DNA of 64,000 nt, from assembly GCF_003660285.1 (NCBI RefSeq), contig NZ_QXQQ01000004.1, positions 23,503 through 87,502 on the forward strand, given 5' to 3'. Below are positions 34,888 to 47,367 of this stretch, piece by piece (position 1 is the first letter of the stretch; every line of letters begins with the position of its first letter). The stretch comes from Helicobacter labacensis. Its GTDB lineage: Bacteria; Campylobacterota; Campylobacteria; Campylobacterales; Helicobacteraceae. The translations under genes and the position numbers were made by a program. The notes under the pieces were generated by a model. That model searched no databases, was not told where the DNA came from, and worked only from the letters and a program-made list of their open reading frames with translations.

Positions 34888-35184
34888 TTAATTCTTATCA
34901 ACTTTGATTCTCAAAGCCTCCTCTACGCCCTCTTTTTCTTGCAAAATTTGGCACGCTTTGAGATTGAGGGCATAAAACTCCTCTAGGCTATAGTGTTTGT
35001 AAAACACTTTTTCATACATCGCATCGACTCTGCAAATTTGGGGGCGGTTCTCATAAATACGGCAACGATTAGTTTGTGGGTCTAAGTGGCGACACACCCC
35101 ATTGCCTAAATCCAAATGCGCTAACTCTTTAACCCCGCCAATGTTAGCACAACACGCCCCACAAATCGTGCAAGCAAAGCCCAT
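34888..35184 (-). CDS. YkgJ-type cysteine-cluster protein
   Basis: 98 residues with FACTICGACCANIGG, CRHLDPQTNRCRIYENRPQICRVD: the eight-Cys arrangement of the YkgJ/UPF0153 family, which binds zinc or an iron cluster and has no settled function. Stop and start of neighbours are within 1-14 bases, so it belongs to the operon. Confidence 0.8.
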   Translation of the reverse strand: MGFACTICGACCANIGGVKELAHLDLGNGVCRHLDPQTNRCRIYENRPQICRVDAMYEKVFYKHYSLEEFYALNLKACQILQEKEGVEEALRIKVDKN

Positions 35185-35185
35185 G

Positions 35186-35599
35186 TTAAAGCTTGATGAG
35201 ATTTTTGCCCTGATCGGTCAAAACCAACATTGCCTTTGTCCAATCCGCATAAATGGTGGCAAGATTTGATTCTAAGCCAAAGGTTTTAATCATGGTCTCT
35301 AGCACTTCTTTTTCCCCCTCATGCAAAGCCTCCAAGTGGGTTAGGCGATCTGCCATGGCTAGTGCCATGGTTTCTAACAAGACGATCTTTTGGTGCTCTT
35401 TTTGTTTAAAAGTCTGCAAAGTGGCTTTTAGATCGAATGTATCGGCATTGTAAGTGATGTCCTCCACTTGCATTTCCAAACAATAAGTAGAAATCACGCC
35501 CTTTTGTGCGTCTGAAAAGTCGTGATTGCTCCAAGCAAAATGGTGGGCGATCCGTAAAAACGCCTTTTTCTCCTCTAAATCTAATGCGCCTAAAAACAT
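35186..35599 (-). CDS. TerB-like helical protein
   Basis: 137 residues, all helical. The opening (LDLEEKKAFLRIAHHFAWSN) and later TMALAMADRLTHLEALHEGE resemble TerB/TerB-like domains of tellurite-resistance and stress modules, which have paired acidic residues at helix ends. The resemblance is by pattern only. First gene of the operon, with AGGAG before its ATG. Confidence 0.5.
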   Translation of the reverse strand: MFLGALDLEEKKAFLRIAHHFAWSNHDFSDAQKGVISTYCLEMQVEDITYNADTFDLKATLQTFKQKEHQKIVLLETMALAMADRLTHLEALHEGEKEVLETMIKTFGLESNLATIYADWTKAMLVLTDQGKNLIKL

Positions 35600-35630
35600 A
35601 CAAACTCCTCTTTTGAAAATTTGCGATGAT

Positions 35631-35636
35631 ATTCTA
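35631..35636 (-). promoter_or_regulatory. -10 box of the TerB-AAA-motif operon
   Basis: TAGAAT on the minus strand, 32 bases before the first ATG (35599). Eight genes follow with gaps of at most 14 bases. Confidence 0.4.
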
Positions 35637-35795
35637 CCCCCCCTGTCAAGCCTTCGAGCCCAAAATATGCATTAAAAAAGATAAAAGTAGAAATTAGTAA
35701 CAAAAAGAGAGCGGAAGTTTAAAAATTTGGGGGTTATGAGAAAAAAGATAAGAGGTTGTTTGGTTAGAGTCTAGGGAGTTTGGGGTTTGAGAGAA

Positions 35796-36035
35796 TTAAA
35801 TTTTCAGCCACAAGGACTGCCTAGGGGGTCTTTCAAATTTAGAGATTTTGCATTTAGTGCGGATATAACCGGGCTTGTAGACGCGTGCACAACTCCTTTG
35901 GATTTGTTCCAATTGCTGTGCGCAGTGGGCATTAGTATGCAGGGCAGGGTGCTTCTCTAGGGCGTGTTGGGCTTGGGTATAACCATAGACTATGCCACTT
36001 TGCGCTCCCAAATATCTTATGTTACAATGCCCCAT
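35796..36035 (-). CDS. Doubtful 79-residue reading frame
   Basis: A Cys/His-containing frame (NAHCAQQLEQIQRSCARVYK) in the gap between two divergent operons. It has no ribosome site and covers the likely promoter of the transferase gene, so it may be a remnant or chance. The remaining gap, 35600-35795, holds no gene that I can see. Confidence 0.25.
   Translation of the reverse strand: MGHCNIRYLGAQSGIVYGYTQAQHALEKHPALHTNAHCAQQLEQIQRSCARVYKPGYIRTKCKISKFERPPRQSLWLKI
36023..36028 (+). promoter_or_regulatory. -10 box of the phosphoethanolamine transferase gene
   Basis: TACAAT preceded by ATGT. A start near 36035 would leave a 39-base leader to GTG 36074 with its ribosome site, but only about six bases to TTG 36041. 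Confidence 0.45.
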
Positions 36036-36073
36036 GGAGTTTGGAATACAGCAAATATTGGGAAAGGTTGGCT

Positions 36074-37774
<1,701 letters not shown>

Positions 37775-37866
37775 GATATTGCCAACTTTATAGGTGTAAG
37801 CACTCCTTAAGTGGAGTCAGACTAGCCTTAAAGCTAAATCCCAAAAGGTAGTTAATAGGAGATCGC

Positions 37867-39938
<2,072 letters not shown>

Positions 39939-39956
39939 TTTTAAAAGGAGTCAAAC

Positions 39957-40415
39957 ATGAAAATGAATGTAGAGAGTTTTAATTTAGATCACACCAAAGT
40001 CAAAGCCCCCTATGTGCGTGTAGCCGATCGCAAGAGGGGAGAGGGCGGGGATGTGATTGTCAAATACGATGTGCGCTTAAAACAACCCAACCAAGAACAC
40101 ATGGACATGCCCAGTTTGCACTCTTTGGAGCACTTGGTGGCAGAACTCATCCGCAACCACGCGGATTATGTGCTAGATTGGTCGCCTATGGGCTGCCAGA
40201 CGGGTTTTTACTTGCTGGTGTTAAACCACGACAATTACAATGAGATTTTAGAACTCTTAGAAAAAACCATGCAAGATGTGCTCAAGGCTAGCGAAGTGCC
40301 CGCTTGTAATGAAAGACAATGTGGCTGGGCAGCCAACCACACCCTAGAAGGCGCACAAGCCCTAGCGCGCGCCTTTTTAACCAAGCGCGCTGAGTGGAGC
40401 GAAGTGGGGGTTTAA
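39957..40415 (+). CDS. luxS: S-ribosylhomocysteine lyase
   Basis: 152 residues. Iron/zinc site [14 protein letters not shown] (HxxEH at about residues 53-57) and the catalytic Cys loop with [12 protein letters not shown]. It splits S-ribosylhomocysteine into homocysteine and DPD, the AI-2 precursor; the operon partners then recycle homocysteine. AAAGGAG precedes the ATG. The stop overlaps the convergent island gene by four bases, marking the edge of the accessory island. Confidence 0.96.
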   Translation: MKMNVESFNLDHTKVKAPYVRVADRKRGEGGDVIVKYDVRLKQPNQEHMDMPSLHSLEHLVAELIRNHADYVLDWSPMGCQTGFYLLVLNHDNYNEILELLEKTMQDVLKASEVPACNERQCGWAANHTLEGAQALARAFLTKRAEWSEVGV

Positions 40416-41914
40416 CTAAACCACCCTACCACTGCCTGACAAGCCGATTTAATCCCACTGGCGACGGACTTAACCGCATTGCCTACGGCACTAATCGCGC
40501 TTTTAATCCCGCTCACTACGCTAGAAACAATGGACTTAGAAACTTCAGCGATCTTCTGCCCCACTGCTGAACCTGCCATGTAGCCAAGTGTTCCACCTAT
40601 AAAACCACCCACAGCTGCCCCCACTGGTCCAAAGATTGCTCCAATAGCCGCTCCCACTTCTGCACCTTTAGTCGCTGTAACAACACCAGCCATAGTGGAC
40701 ATAGTCGTTTCATTGAGTTTTTCGATCGTCTGTTCGCCAGTGAGTTTACCTTGAGCGTATTGGTAAAGCACTTTGATATTTTCTATGACAGTACTAGCCA
40801 CCGCCACAAAGACATTTTTAGAGCCCAACGCTTTAGGCAAAATCCCCTTTTCTGCCGCCACCTTGATGGTGGTAGCTAGCGCGCTCTTTGCTCCCGTATC
40901 TACTCCGCTGGTAAGGGCACGCTTGGTGATTTCTCGCACCTTTTGTTGGTCCAATTTTTCTCCAGAAAAAATATGCGAAACCACATCTATGCCTAGAGAA
41001 AACCCTGCACCATAGAGTGCGCTCTTACCTGCCTCTTTGCCTATACCTCTTGCTAAATCTTTGGCTTGATAGTCATTGTAATCTTTTTGGGGGATCTGCT
41101 CCTCTTTTTGGGCTTTTTCTTGGATCTCTTTCACTTCTTGCTTGCTTAAAGGCTTACTGGTTGTGCCATCGGGGGCTTCTAGTTTGTCGGTAACTTTGAG
41201 CCTCTGCTCTTCTAACTGCGCCTTTTGATCGCTAGGGACTAGCTTTTGTTGCCCTCGATAGTCGCCCTTTTCAAAGAGCTCCTTAGTGCTTTGAGCATCT
41301 TGACCATATTTAGACTGGTAACGCTTGACTACCTTGCCCTCTGCGTCCTTGATCACCACATCTACACTATTTTTGGCATACCCATCATCAGATTTGAGCA
41401 CTTCAGCTCGATACTCTGACCCCCTAGCCGCCGCGTTTAAATTAAATTGCTGGGCGTGCTGTTGTTCGGCAATAAAACCATCTAAATTAGGGTTTTGGCT
41501 AATCACCCCCTCATTAGTGAGTAAAACGCTTTGCATTTCATAGTTGGCTTGTTTGATCGCCTCATCTAGGCGATTGAGATAGGGTGTTACCTCTTGCACT
41601 GCCATATTTTTAGTAGCCTTGTGTATTTCACTCGCCAGCCACTGCTCTTTGGTGCGCCCATTTTCTAGGGCTTTTTCTAAGGATTGTTTTTTCTCCTCAT
41701 AAATTTTAAGCTCGTTCTCTATCTCCTCTCTAATTACTTTAGCATTGCTCTTTGGCAACTCTATGGCTAATTGCGCCTCAATGCCTGCTAGTCCATCTTT
41801 TTCTTGTGCTTCTAAGAAACGCGTTAGAATTGCGCTAAAAACATGGGCTTGCTCGGGAGTGAATGTGGGCAGAGAGTTAGGCAGAGGGGTTAAAACAAGA
41901 GTTTCAGACTGCAT
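40412..41914 (-). CDS. Glycine-zipper protein with possible nuclease-like patch
   Basis: 500 residues, not a family I can name. A charged helical N-terminal half (1-160) is followed by a small domain (164-232) with KNSVDVVI (D185) and RYQSKYG (Q200-x-K202): the D...QxK layout seen in some PD-(D/E)XK nuclease-fold proteins; then a Lys/Glu linker, an Ala-rich helical part, and a glycine zipper (417-452, [20 protein letters not shown]) of the kind that inserts in membranes. The C-terminus repeats (V/I)(K/G)S(A/V) amphipathic helices. Three bases after the AAA+ gene, so probably its partner. A membrane-acting effector is an inference. Confidence 0.55.
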   Translation of the reverse strand: MQSETLVLTPLPNSLPTFTPEQAHVFSAILTRFLEAQEKDGLAGIEAQLAIELPKSNAKVIREEIENELKIYEEKKQSLEKALENGRTKEQWLASEIHKATKNMAVQEVTPYLNRLDEAIKQANYEMQSVLLTNEGVISQNPNLDGFIAEQQHAQQFNLNAAARGSEYRAEVLKSDDGYAKNSVDVVIKDAEGKVVKRYQSKYGQDAQSTKELFEKGDYRGQQKLVPSDQKAQLEEQRLKVTDKLEAPDGTTSKPLSKQEVKEIQEKAQKEEQIPQKDYNDYQAKDLARGIGKEAGKSALYGAGFSLGIDVVSHIFSGEKLDQQKVREITKRALTSGVDTGAKSALATTIKVAAEKGILPKALGSKNVFVAVASTVIENIKVLYQYAQGKLTGEQTIEKLNETTMSTMAGVVTATKGAEVGAAIGAIFGPVGAAVGGFIGGTLGYMAGSAVGQKIAEVSKSIVSSVVSGIKSAISAVGNAVKSVASGIKSACQAVVGWFS

Positions 41915-41917
41915 ATC

Positions 41918-43702
41918 TTAGTCCTTTCTGTCATAGTCAAGGACTTTAGGTTCCTTAAAACTTGGGCTATTCTTCCCAGAAGTGTAAAAACTATCAATGG
42001 ATTGCACTAAATTTAACATGCTAGAGATGTCGCTAAGTTCACCCGCATCGTATTCTGCGCCCGCGTTTTTATCTAAACGCACTAAGGCACGCACTAATTT
42101 ATTACGCACATTCAAGCGGAGTTTTTCTCTTAGCGTGGTGCTATAATCACAAGCTGTGCTATCGCTCACGCTCTCTCGCTCAACTACAGCATTGCCTGCA
42201 CTTTGCAAGTGTAACTTTTTAGCTTGAATTCTAATGGCGTGGATTTTGGCGTGCATGGTCTTGGTAATAGGTGTTGTGGCTTTTAGGGCTTTTTGCAAGA
42301 AGTCAAGGCTTAGGCTTTTGTTTTCAATAAAACTCTCTTGCACGGCAAGCTTGACTAGGTTTTCTAAATCTGCCCCGCTAAAGCCCTCGCATGCTTTGGC
42401 AAGGCTAGCCAAATGGAGATTTTGGGGGTTTTGGTGGCGTTTTTGCAAATGGATTTTTAAAATCTGCTCCCTCTCTGAGGTGCCGGGCAAATCCACAAAA
42501 AAGAGTTCATCAAAACGCCCTTTTCTTAAAAACTCGGGGGGAAAGCGGGTGATGTCATTGGCTGTAGCGACAATAAAAACCATACTGGTTTTCTCCTCCA
42601 TCCAAGTTAAAAAATGCCCAAAAAGCCGTCTGCTCACCTCGTGTGCGCCCTCATTAGCCCCCATACCACTAAAGGCTTTTTCAATCTCATCAATCCACAG
42701 CACACAGGGGCTAATCGCCTCAGCTAACTGCAAAGCCGCGCGCATATTCTCCTCACTTTGGCCTACAAATTTGCCAAACAAACGCCCCACATCTAGGCGC
42801 ACTAAGGGGAGTTTGAATAACCCTGCACACGCTTTAGCACTTAAAGACTTTCCACACCCGGGCACGCCCACCACTAGCACACCCTTAGGCATATCCACGC
42901 CCTTTTGCATGGCTAAATCCAAATGGGCGATGATTTGTGCTTGTTGTTCTAGCCAAGCCTTAAGCTTTTCTAGCCCGCCGGTGTGTTCTAAATCCTCGCC
43001 CTCTTTAGGGCGCACCATTTCTAAAAGATTGGTCTTTTTAATGCGCTGTTCTTTCTCTTTGATCACAAAATCCCGACTATGAGCATCAATGCACCCCTGC
43101 TCATAAAGAGCCAAGCGCAAAATCTGCTCAATCTGCACGCCTCTCAAACCCTTACAATCTAGGGCAAGCTCATTAGCCACTTGGGGTTCTAGGCTTAGGT
43201 GGTTGGCTTGCACAAAGTGGTTGATGATTTCTAAAATCTGCGCTTTATCCGGGAAGGGAATGTCAAAAATACGGGTGTAAACTTCTAACTCTTTGGGAAT
43301 GCTAGGCGTGCCTAAATGGCTAGAGAAAATAAAAATAGTGAGATTATAATCCCATTTAGTGAGAATATGACGCGCCATGCGTTGCAAGAGGGCGACCACT
43401 TTGGGTGCTTGTTCTAGCTGTTGGTCTATGTCTTTGAGCACGATAAAGAGTTCTTGATCAAAGGGGCGATCGTAGATGTCTTTTAAAAAGCCCTCTAGGT
43501 CTTGGGGCTCTTCTGGCTTTAAGGGTCTTTTAGTAGCAAAGTCTAGCGCGCCTAAGGCGTGGTCAAATTCTAGGCACTCTCTGTCCCCTCTAACTTGTGT
43601 AATCAAGCTATCTAAAGCGTCCTTGTCTTGGCAGGGCATGTAGAGAATAGGGGCGTGGGTGTCTATGAGTTGTTGGAGTTGGTGGGCTAAGTTGGTTAGC
43701 AT
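41918..43702 (-). CDS. Ycf46-like AAA+ ATPase
   Basis: 594 residues. The N-terminal part (1-215) is a degenerate P-loop domain as in Ycf46 proteins; the second is active: Walker A GVPGCGKS (279-286), RLDVGRLFGKFVGQSEENMR, Walker B CVLWIDEIE (333-341), ATANDITRFPPEFLRKGRFDE with the arginine fingers, and FSGADLENLVKLAV. A C-terminal extension of about 90 residues is specific to this protein. AAAGGA overlaps the TAA (43712-43714) of the upstream frame, so it was coupled to that gene. Role unknown. Confidence 0.8.
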   Translation of the reverse strand: MLTNLAHQLQQLIDTHAPILYMPCQDKDALDSLITQVRGDRECLEFDHALGALDFATKRPLKPEEPQDLEGFLKDIYDRPFDQELFIVLKDIDQQLEQAPKVVALLQRMARHILTKWDYNLTIFIFSSHLGTPSIPKELEVYTRIFDIPFPDKAQILEIINHFVQANHLSLEPQVANELALDCKGLRGVQIEQILRLALYEQGCIDAHSRDFVIKEKEQRIKKTNLLEMVRPKEGEDLEHTGGLEKLKAWLEQQAQIIAHLDLAMQKGVDMPKGVLVVGVPGCGKSLSAKACAGLFKLPLVRLDVGRLFGKFVGQSEENMRAALQLAEAISPCVLWIDEIEKAFSGMGANEGAHEVSRRLFGHFLTWMEEKTSMVFIVATANDITRFPPEFLRKGRFDELFFVDLPGTSEREQILKIHLQKRHQNPQNLHLASLAKACEGFSGADLENLVKLAVQESFIENKSLSLDFLQKALKATTPITKTMHAKIHAIRIQAKKLHLQSAGNAVVERESVSDSTACDYSTTLREKLRLNVRNKLVRALVRLDKNAGAEYDAGELSDISSMLNLVQSIDSFYTSGKNSPSFKEPKVLDYDRKD

Positions 43703-43711
43703 GGGAGTCCT

Positions 43712-44716
43712 TTAAAGGACGGGGAGTTCGAGGATGGTAGCTCCATGACAGATATATTTGTTGAGTATAGCTACCTTCTCCGAAGGAAGGATAATACCGC
43801 CAGCAACTCCTCTCACACCTATCTCGGACAATGTGCCGCGAGCGGTATTGAGTTGATAGATGCCAGGATAAGACCTTTCTGGATAGCACGGGAACTCTAG
43901 ATCGTGTCAAAGTTGTTCATTGTCACTGTTACTCACGACGCAAACAACCATATTTGGTTTTACAAAATAATCCTCATAACTCTTATCGTATCTACCCATT
44001 TTACCCACATAAATCCCCATCGAAAATAAATCTTTCATTCGTTGCGATTCATCATAGGACGAATATACGCTGAAATCTAGCACACCGAAAGCCCGTTGCG
44101 TAAAAAATTCATATTTTTTAAGCAAATAATGGCACATATATAAAAACAATGCGGCAAAGAATTTAGATTTAGATTCGTAGCTATGAATTAGACAACGACT
44201 GAGCACATCCACCCTTTCCATCCTCAACAAATCGCTGTAATCCTCAAGCAACTCTTTTAAAATTGCCTTGCCACTTTCTAGGTCTTGGGCATTAAAGAGC
44301 TTATCTCTAAGCGTATTATAAGATTTGAGATAGTCCCTAGGGTCAGGGGCGTGTTGGGGAGCTGGAGGCGTGGCTTGCAAGGTTCGTAACTGCTCTCTGC
44401 ACGCTTTAAGCTCCGCCTTTAATGCCTCGTTTTCTCGCATGCGCTGGTGGTTTTTCGGTGTCTCTTGGATCATCTGCAAATCCGCCTCTATCCCAAACAC
44501 CTCACACAGAGCTTTTAAAATCTCCGTATCTTGCGTGGCTGTGATCGCCTCTATGCCCGCTAACTCATTTTGATAACCGCGCGATCTGAGCCAACGCCAT
44601 AGAGTATTAGTTTTGTAATGCTCCAACACATCTAAGAGATTAAAGTGTTCTTTAAGCTGTTCTAGGCTAGTGATCTTCTCCCCATCACAAGTTAAGGCAA
44701 ATTTGGCGAGTTTCAT
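43712..44716 (-). pseudogene. N-module protein, paralogue A, with in-frame TGA
   Basis: The present frame stops at 43907 (269 residues), but reads on without another stop to TAA 43712-43714, adding 64 codons (HDLEFPCYPERSYPG ... GATILELPVL). The restored 334 residues match the 341 of paralogue B (47368-48393). Residues 1-120 (ALTCDGEKITSLEQLKEHFN, LWRWLRSRGYQNELAG) and about 140-170 are nearly identical in both; the C-terminal halves differ. The N-terminal GY-E helical module is followed by a coiled coil. Function unknown. The 269-residue protein may still be made. Confidence 0.65.
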
Positions 44717-44742
44717 GTAGTCCTCCTTGAAAATAAGCCCCC

Positions 44743-44748
44743 ATTATA
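44743..44748 (-). promoter_or_regulatory. -10 box of paralogue A
   Basis: TATAAT on the minus strand in a context (GGAATAAAC.CTATAAT) shared with the one before paralogue B, so the duplication includes the promoter. A strong AAGGAGG precedes the ATG. Confidence 0.6.
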
Positions 44749-44800
44749 GGGTTTATTTCCTTTGAATTTGTGTAAAAGACTTGAGGCATGGACTGGATAA

Positions 44801-47290
44801 CTAATCCAATTCTCCAATCAACGCCTCAAGCCATTTACAATACTTTGCACTCGCCTTAGTCTGTGGGTAGTCCTCTTTGTGGTTAAGGATATATTGCAAT
44901 TTATCCTTGATGGCTTTTTTGACATCCTCATCGCTGGATTGATAAAGGGCTTCGATGAGAGGGAGGAAAGTTTGGTTGTATTGAGCACACTGGAATTCAT
45001 CGCTGTCTAGTATAGCTTTGAAACATTTTTTTAAATCGAGATTGGAAGCCAACCATGGAACAAGGTTGGGCTTGATATTATTATCTATGCGGACATACTG
45101 GTGAACTCTGTCTATAAACTCAGTGATTAAGTTTTTACATTCCTCACTAGCTATTTTTACCTTTGCTGTAATCTTTGCAAAGATCGATTTTGATTCTATA
45201 TCAAGGTAACCAACATTATTCTCAACAAAAAGACTAAGGTAAGATTGCACTAAATCTAAACACTTTTGCAGACTAAGTGTATTATTTTTGGATTGTTCAA
45301 GTACAAATTTCCCAAGTTGTTCATGTTGAACAAGACTCGTTACTCTTGCTTGGATTTTATGATTAACCTCTTCTACTATCTTATCAAAAGTGCCTTGTGT
45401 AAGCAAACAATATGAAGCCAAGAATAAGAAATTGCCAAACCAACAGCTACTTCTAGTTGTAAAGGCTCCATATTTTTCAAATTTAGAACAAATATTCGTA
45501 AAAATTTTTTCCAAAAAGTTTTGATCAATCGCAATCTGAAAAGCTGTATGGATAAAATATCTAAAAATATCATCCAACTCTTCGGTCTGAAAATATCTAA
45601 TACTGTAACTGAAAATCTCTTTATCTGCTTGTAGTAGATACAATCCTTTTCCCTTTGTTCTCAGAGCACCAATACTTTTTTCGCACCAATAGCACTCAAG
45701 TGCTTTTGTATAAATTACTCTGTGCTCTTCAAATCTTGGGATGGTCAGACAATTGCCAATCCTTAGCCGATCGAACTTGTAAAGCCCCTGCAATGCTTTT
45801 TCTAAGTTACAATCCTCGTTGCAAGAAAACCCCCCACTCTCCCAACATGAACGATCTTTTTTAATTTTTCTTAAGAAATAATCCATCTTAGTGAACTGTT
45901 GATCAAAGTCACCTTGAAGTAGCCTACTTGGTTTTAACTTGTCTTTTTCGCTTAATGGTGACCTTGAGAATTTTTCTTCCAATCCATCGTTGTTGTGTTC
46001 TTGTTCTTTGTGTCCTTTACGCTCACTAGAGTAAAACCCCCAGTATCTGTTAAATTCACTTAAAGGCCATATTTTAAATTCTCTGTTTTTAAAAGCCTCT
46101 TCTGATACCTCTCGACACTGTCGATGGATTTCTGGCATCTTCTCATTGTCAATGCGATCTTCAAAACACAAGAAACACTTCAAAAGCTTGTCTTTAAGCG
46201 GTATGTCTTCGGACATCTCCAAGCCATTAATTCTTTCCCTCAGCGCACCAAAATCAAAATATATGAGGGCATCTCTTATTTTTTGCATTTCCACATCACT
46301 TAGGACTGGTGCTTCATCATATTCTTTGATTCTTTCAAAGAAATATTTTAGCTCTTCTTGAGGACCTAACCTCTTATCAAAGAGCTCACGAAGATACAAG
46401 ACATGAATGTTTCTGTTTTCATAAAACTCAAATTCAATCGGATCAAATGGGGTGTCTGTCTTAATGAAGTAAGTTGTTTTTGCATTGTCTTGATCTTGAT
46501 TCACCTTATTTGATTCTGCCTTATCTGAGTGGGAACTTACCCAAGAGATAATTTGTTTAACATTTGGATCACTCAAAGAATAGCCCACTAGAACAACAAC
46601 ATCTGTTGAAAAGACTCCTTTGACATAGTTTTCAATAAAGGGAAAATTTCGACTATATTCCAAATAATCTTTTTCTCGGAATACAATATTTTCATATTCC
46701 TCCTCTAAACTTCCATGCATCTTAATGAGTTTTGGCAAGCCCGTTGGACTTCTAATCTCGACATCCTTTTTTATGGTGTCAAAGAACACATGCTCATTAA
46801 CAACTGCTTGCTCGAATAGATCATCCCAATTTGTTGTGATTAAATCTTTAAGATTGAGCTTAACAATTGCTGAGTGTAAAGCATTTGGTTTAGCACCCTT
46901 AAAAATAGCCCGTAACTTTTTGTAATAAACACCTTTCCCAACTTTATTAAAAAACTTTTCAGCTAGAACAGGATAGTTCTCATCTCTCTTAATGTCATCA
47001 TAAAGTTTTTCTTCAAGCATCTTTATTAGGCCTATCAAACTTTCATCTAGTAGTAAACTAGATTGATCAAAATATTCTTTGATAAAAGCAAGGTAGTCAT
47101 CATGTCCTTTTGATTTTGAATAAGCACAAATTTCCCTCCTAAGAATATCCATCAATTCCCTCCACTTTGGCAAATCAGAATCGGAGCTGATTCCAGCTCC
47201 AGCAAAAATGCTCAAATAATTTTCGTTGTGCGCTTTTCTGATTTTTGCTAAGGATGTTTCGATAAAGGCTTTGTGTTCATCGTCAGCCAT
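44801..47290 (-). CDS. SIR2-domain protein, probable defence NADase
   Basis: 829 residues. The N-terminal SIR2 domain (about 20-320) shows IFAGAGISSDSDLPKWREL (GAGIS 31-35), LITTNWDDLFEQ (N154), KLIKMHGSL (H192) and VVVLVGYSLSDPNVKQI (235-243), the Rossmann NAD-binding and catalytic marks used by the SIR2 NADases of anti-phage systems such as DSR1/DSR2 and Thoeris ThsA. The long C-terminal part (about 330-829) is helical with Cys-containing stretches and no known domain I can name, probably the sensor. It lies between two paralogues of another family and is A/T-richer than the flanking core genes. AAAGGG precedes the ATG. Confidence 0.8.
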   Translation of the reverse strand: MADDEHKAFIETSLAKIRKAHNENYLSIFAGAGISSDSDLPKWRELMDILRREICAYSKSKGHDDYLAFIKEYFDQSSLLLDESLIGLIKMLEEKLYDDIKRDENYPVLAEKFFNKVGKGVYYKKLRAIFKGAKPNALHSAIVKLNLKDLITTNWDDLFEQAVVNEHVFFDTIKKDVEIRSPTGLPKLIKMHGSLEEEYENIVFREKDYLEYSRNFPFIENYVKGVFSTDVVVLVGYSLSDPNVKQIISWVSSHSDKAESNKVNQDQDNAKTTYFIKTDTPFDPIEFEFYENRNIHVLYLRELFDKRLGPQEELKYFFERIKEYDEAPVLSDVEMQKIRDALIYFDFGALRERINGLEMSEDIPLKDKLLKCFLCFEDRIDNEKMPEIHRQCREVSEEAFKNREFKIWPLSEFNRYWGFYSSERKGHKEQEHNNDGLEEKFSRSPLSEKDKLKPSRLLQGDFDQQFTKMDYFLRKIKKDRSCWESGGFSCNEDCNLEKALQGLYKFDRLRIGNCLTIPRFEEHRVIYTKALECYWCEKSIGALRTKGKGLYLLQADKEIFSYSIRYFQTEELDDIFRYFIHTAFQIAIDQNFLEKIFTNICSKFEKYGAFTTRSSCWFGNFLFLASYCLLTQGTFDKIVEEVNHKIQARVTSLVQHEQLGKFVLEQSKNNTLSLQKCLDLVQSYLSLFVENNVGYLDIESKSIFAKITAKVKIASEECKNLITEFIDRVHQYVRIDNNIKPNLVPWLASNLDLKKCFKAILDSDEFQCAQYNQTFLPLIEALYQSSDEDVKKAIKDKLQYILNHKEDYPQTKASAKYCKWLEALIGELD

Positions 47291-47367
47291 TCAATCCCTT
47301 TCAACACTTCCTATTTTTATACTAACCCTTTTGGGTTGCTTGTTAAATCTACAGACAAGGGCACTTT

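Noticed and set aside
37798..37820. Hairpin ACTCC/GGAGT upstream of cysM as a terminator or riboswitch
   Set aside because: Only five pairs, no U-run, and no recognisable riboswitch core.
43608..43910. A 100-codon open frame on the minus strand between the AAA+ gene and paralogue A
   Set aside because: It is out of frame with the better-supported continuation of paralogue A, overlaps the start of the AAA+ gene, and reads as low-complexity Pro/His/Arg.
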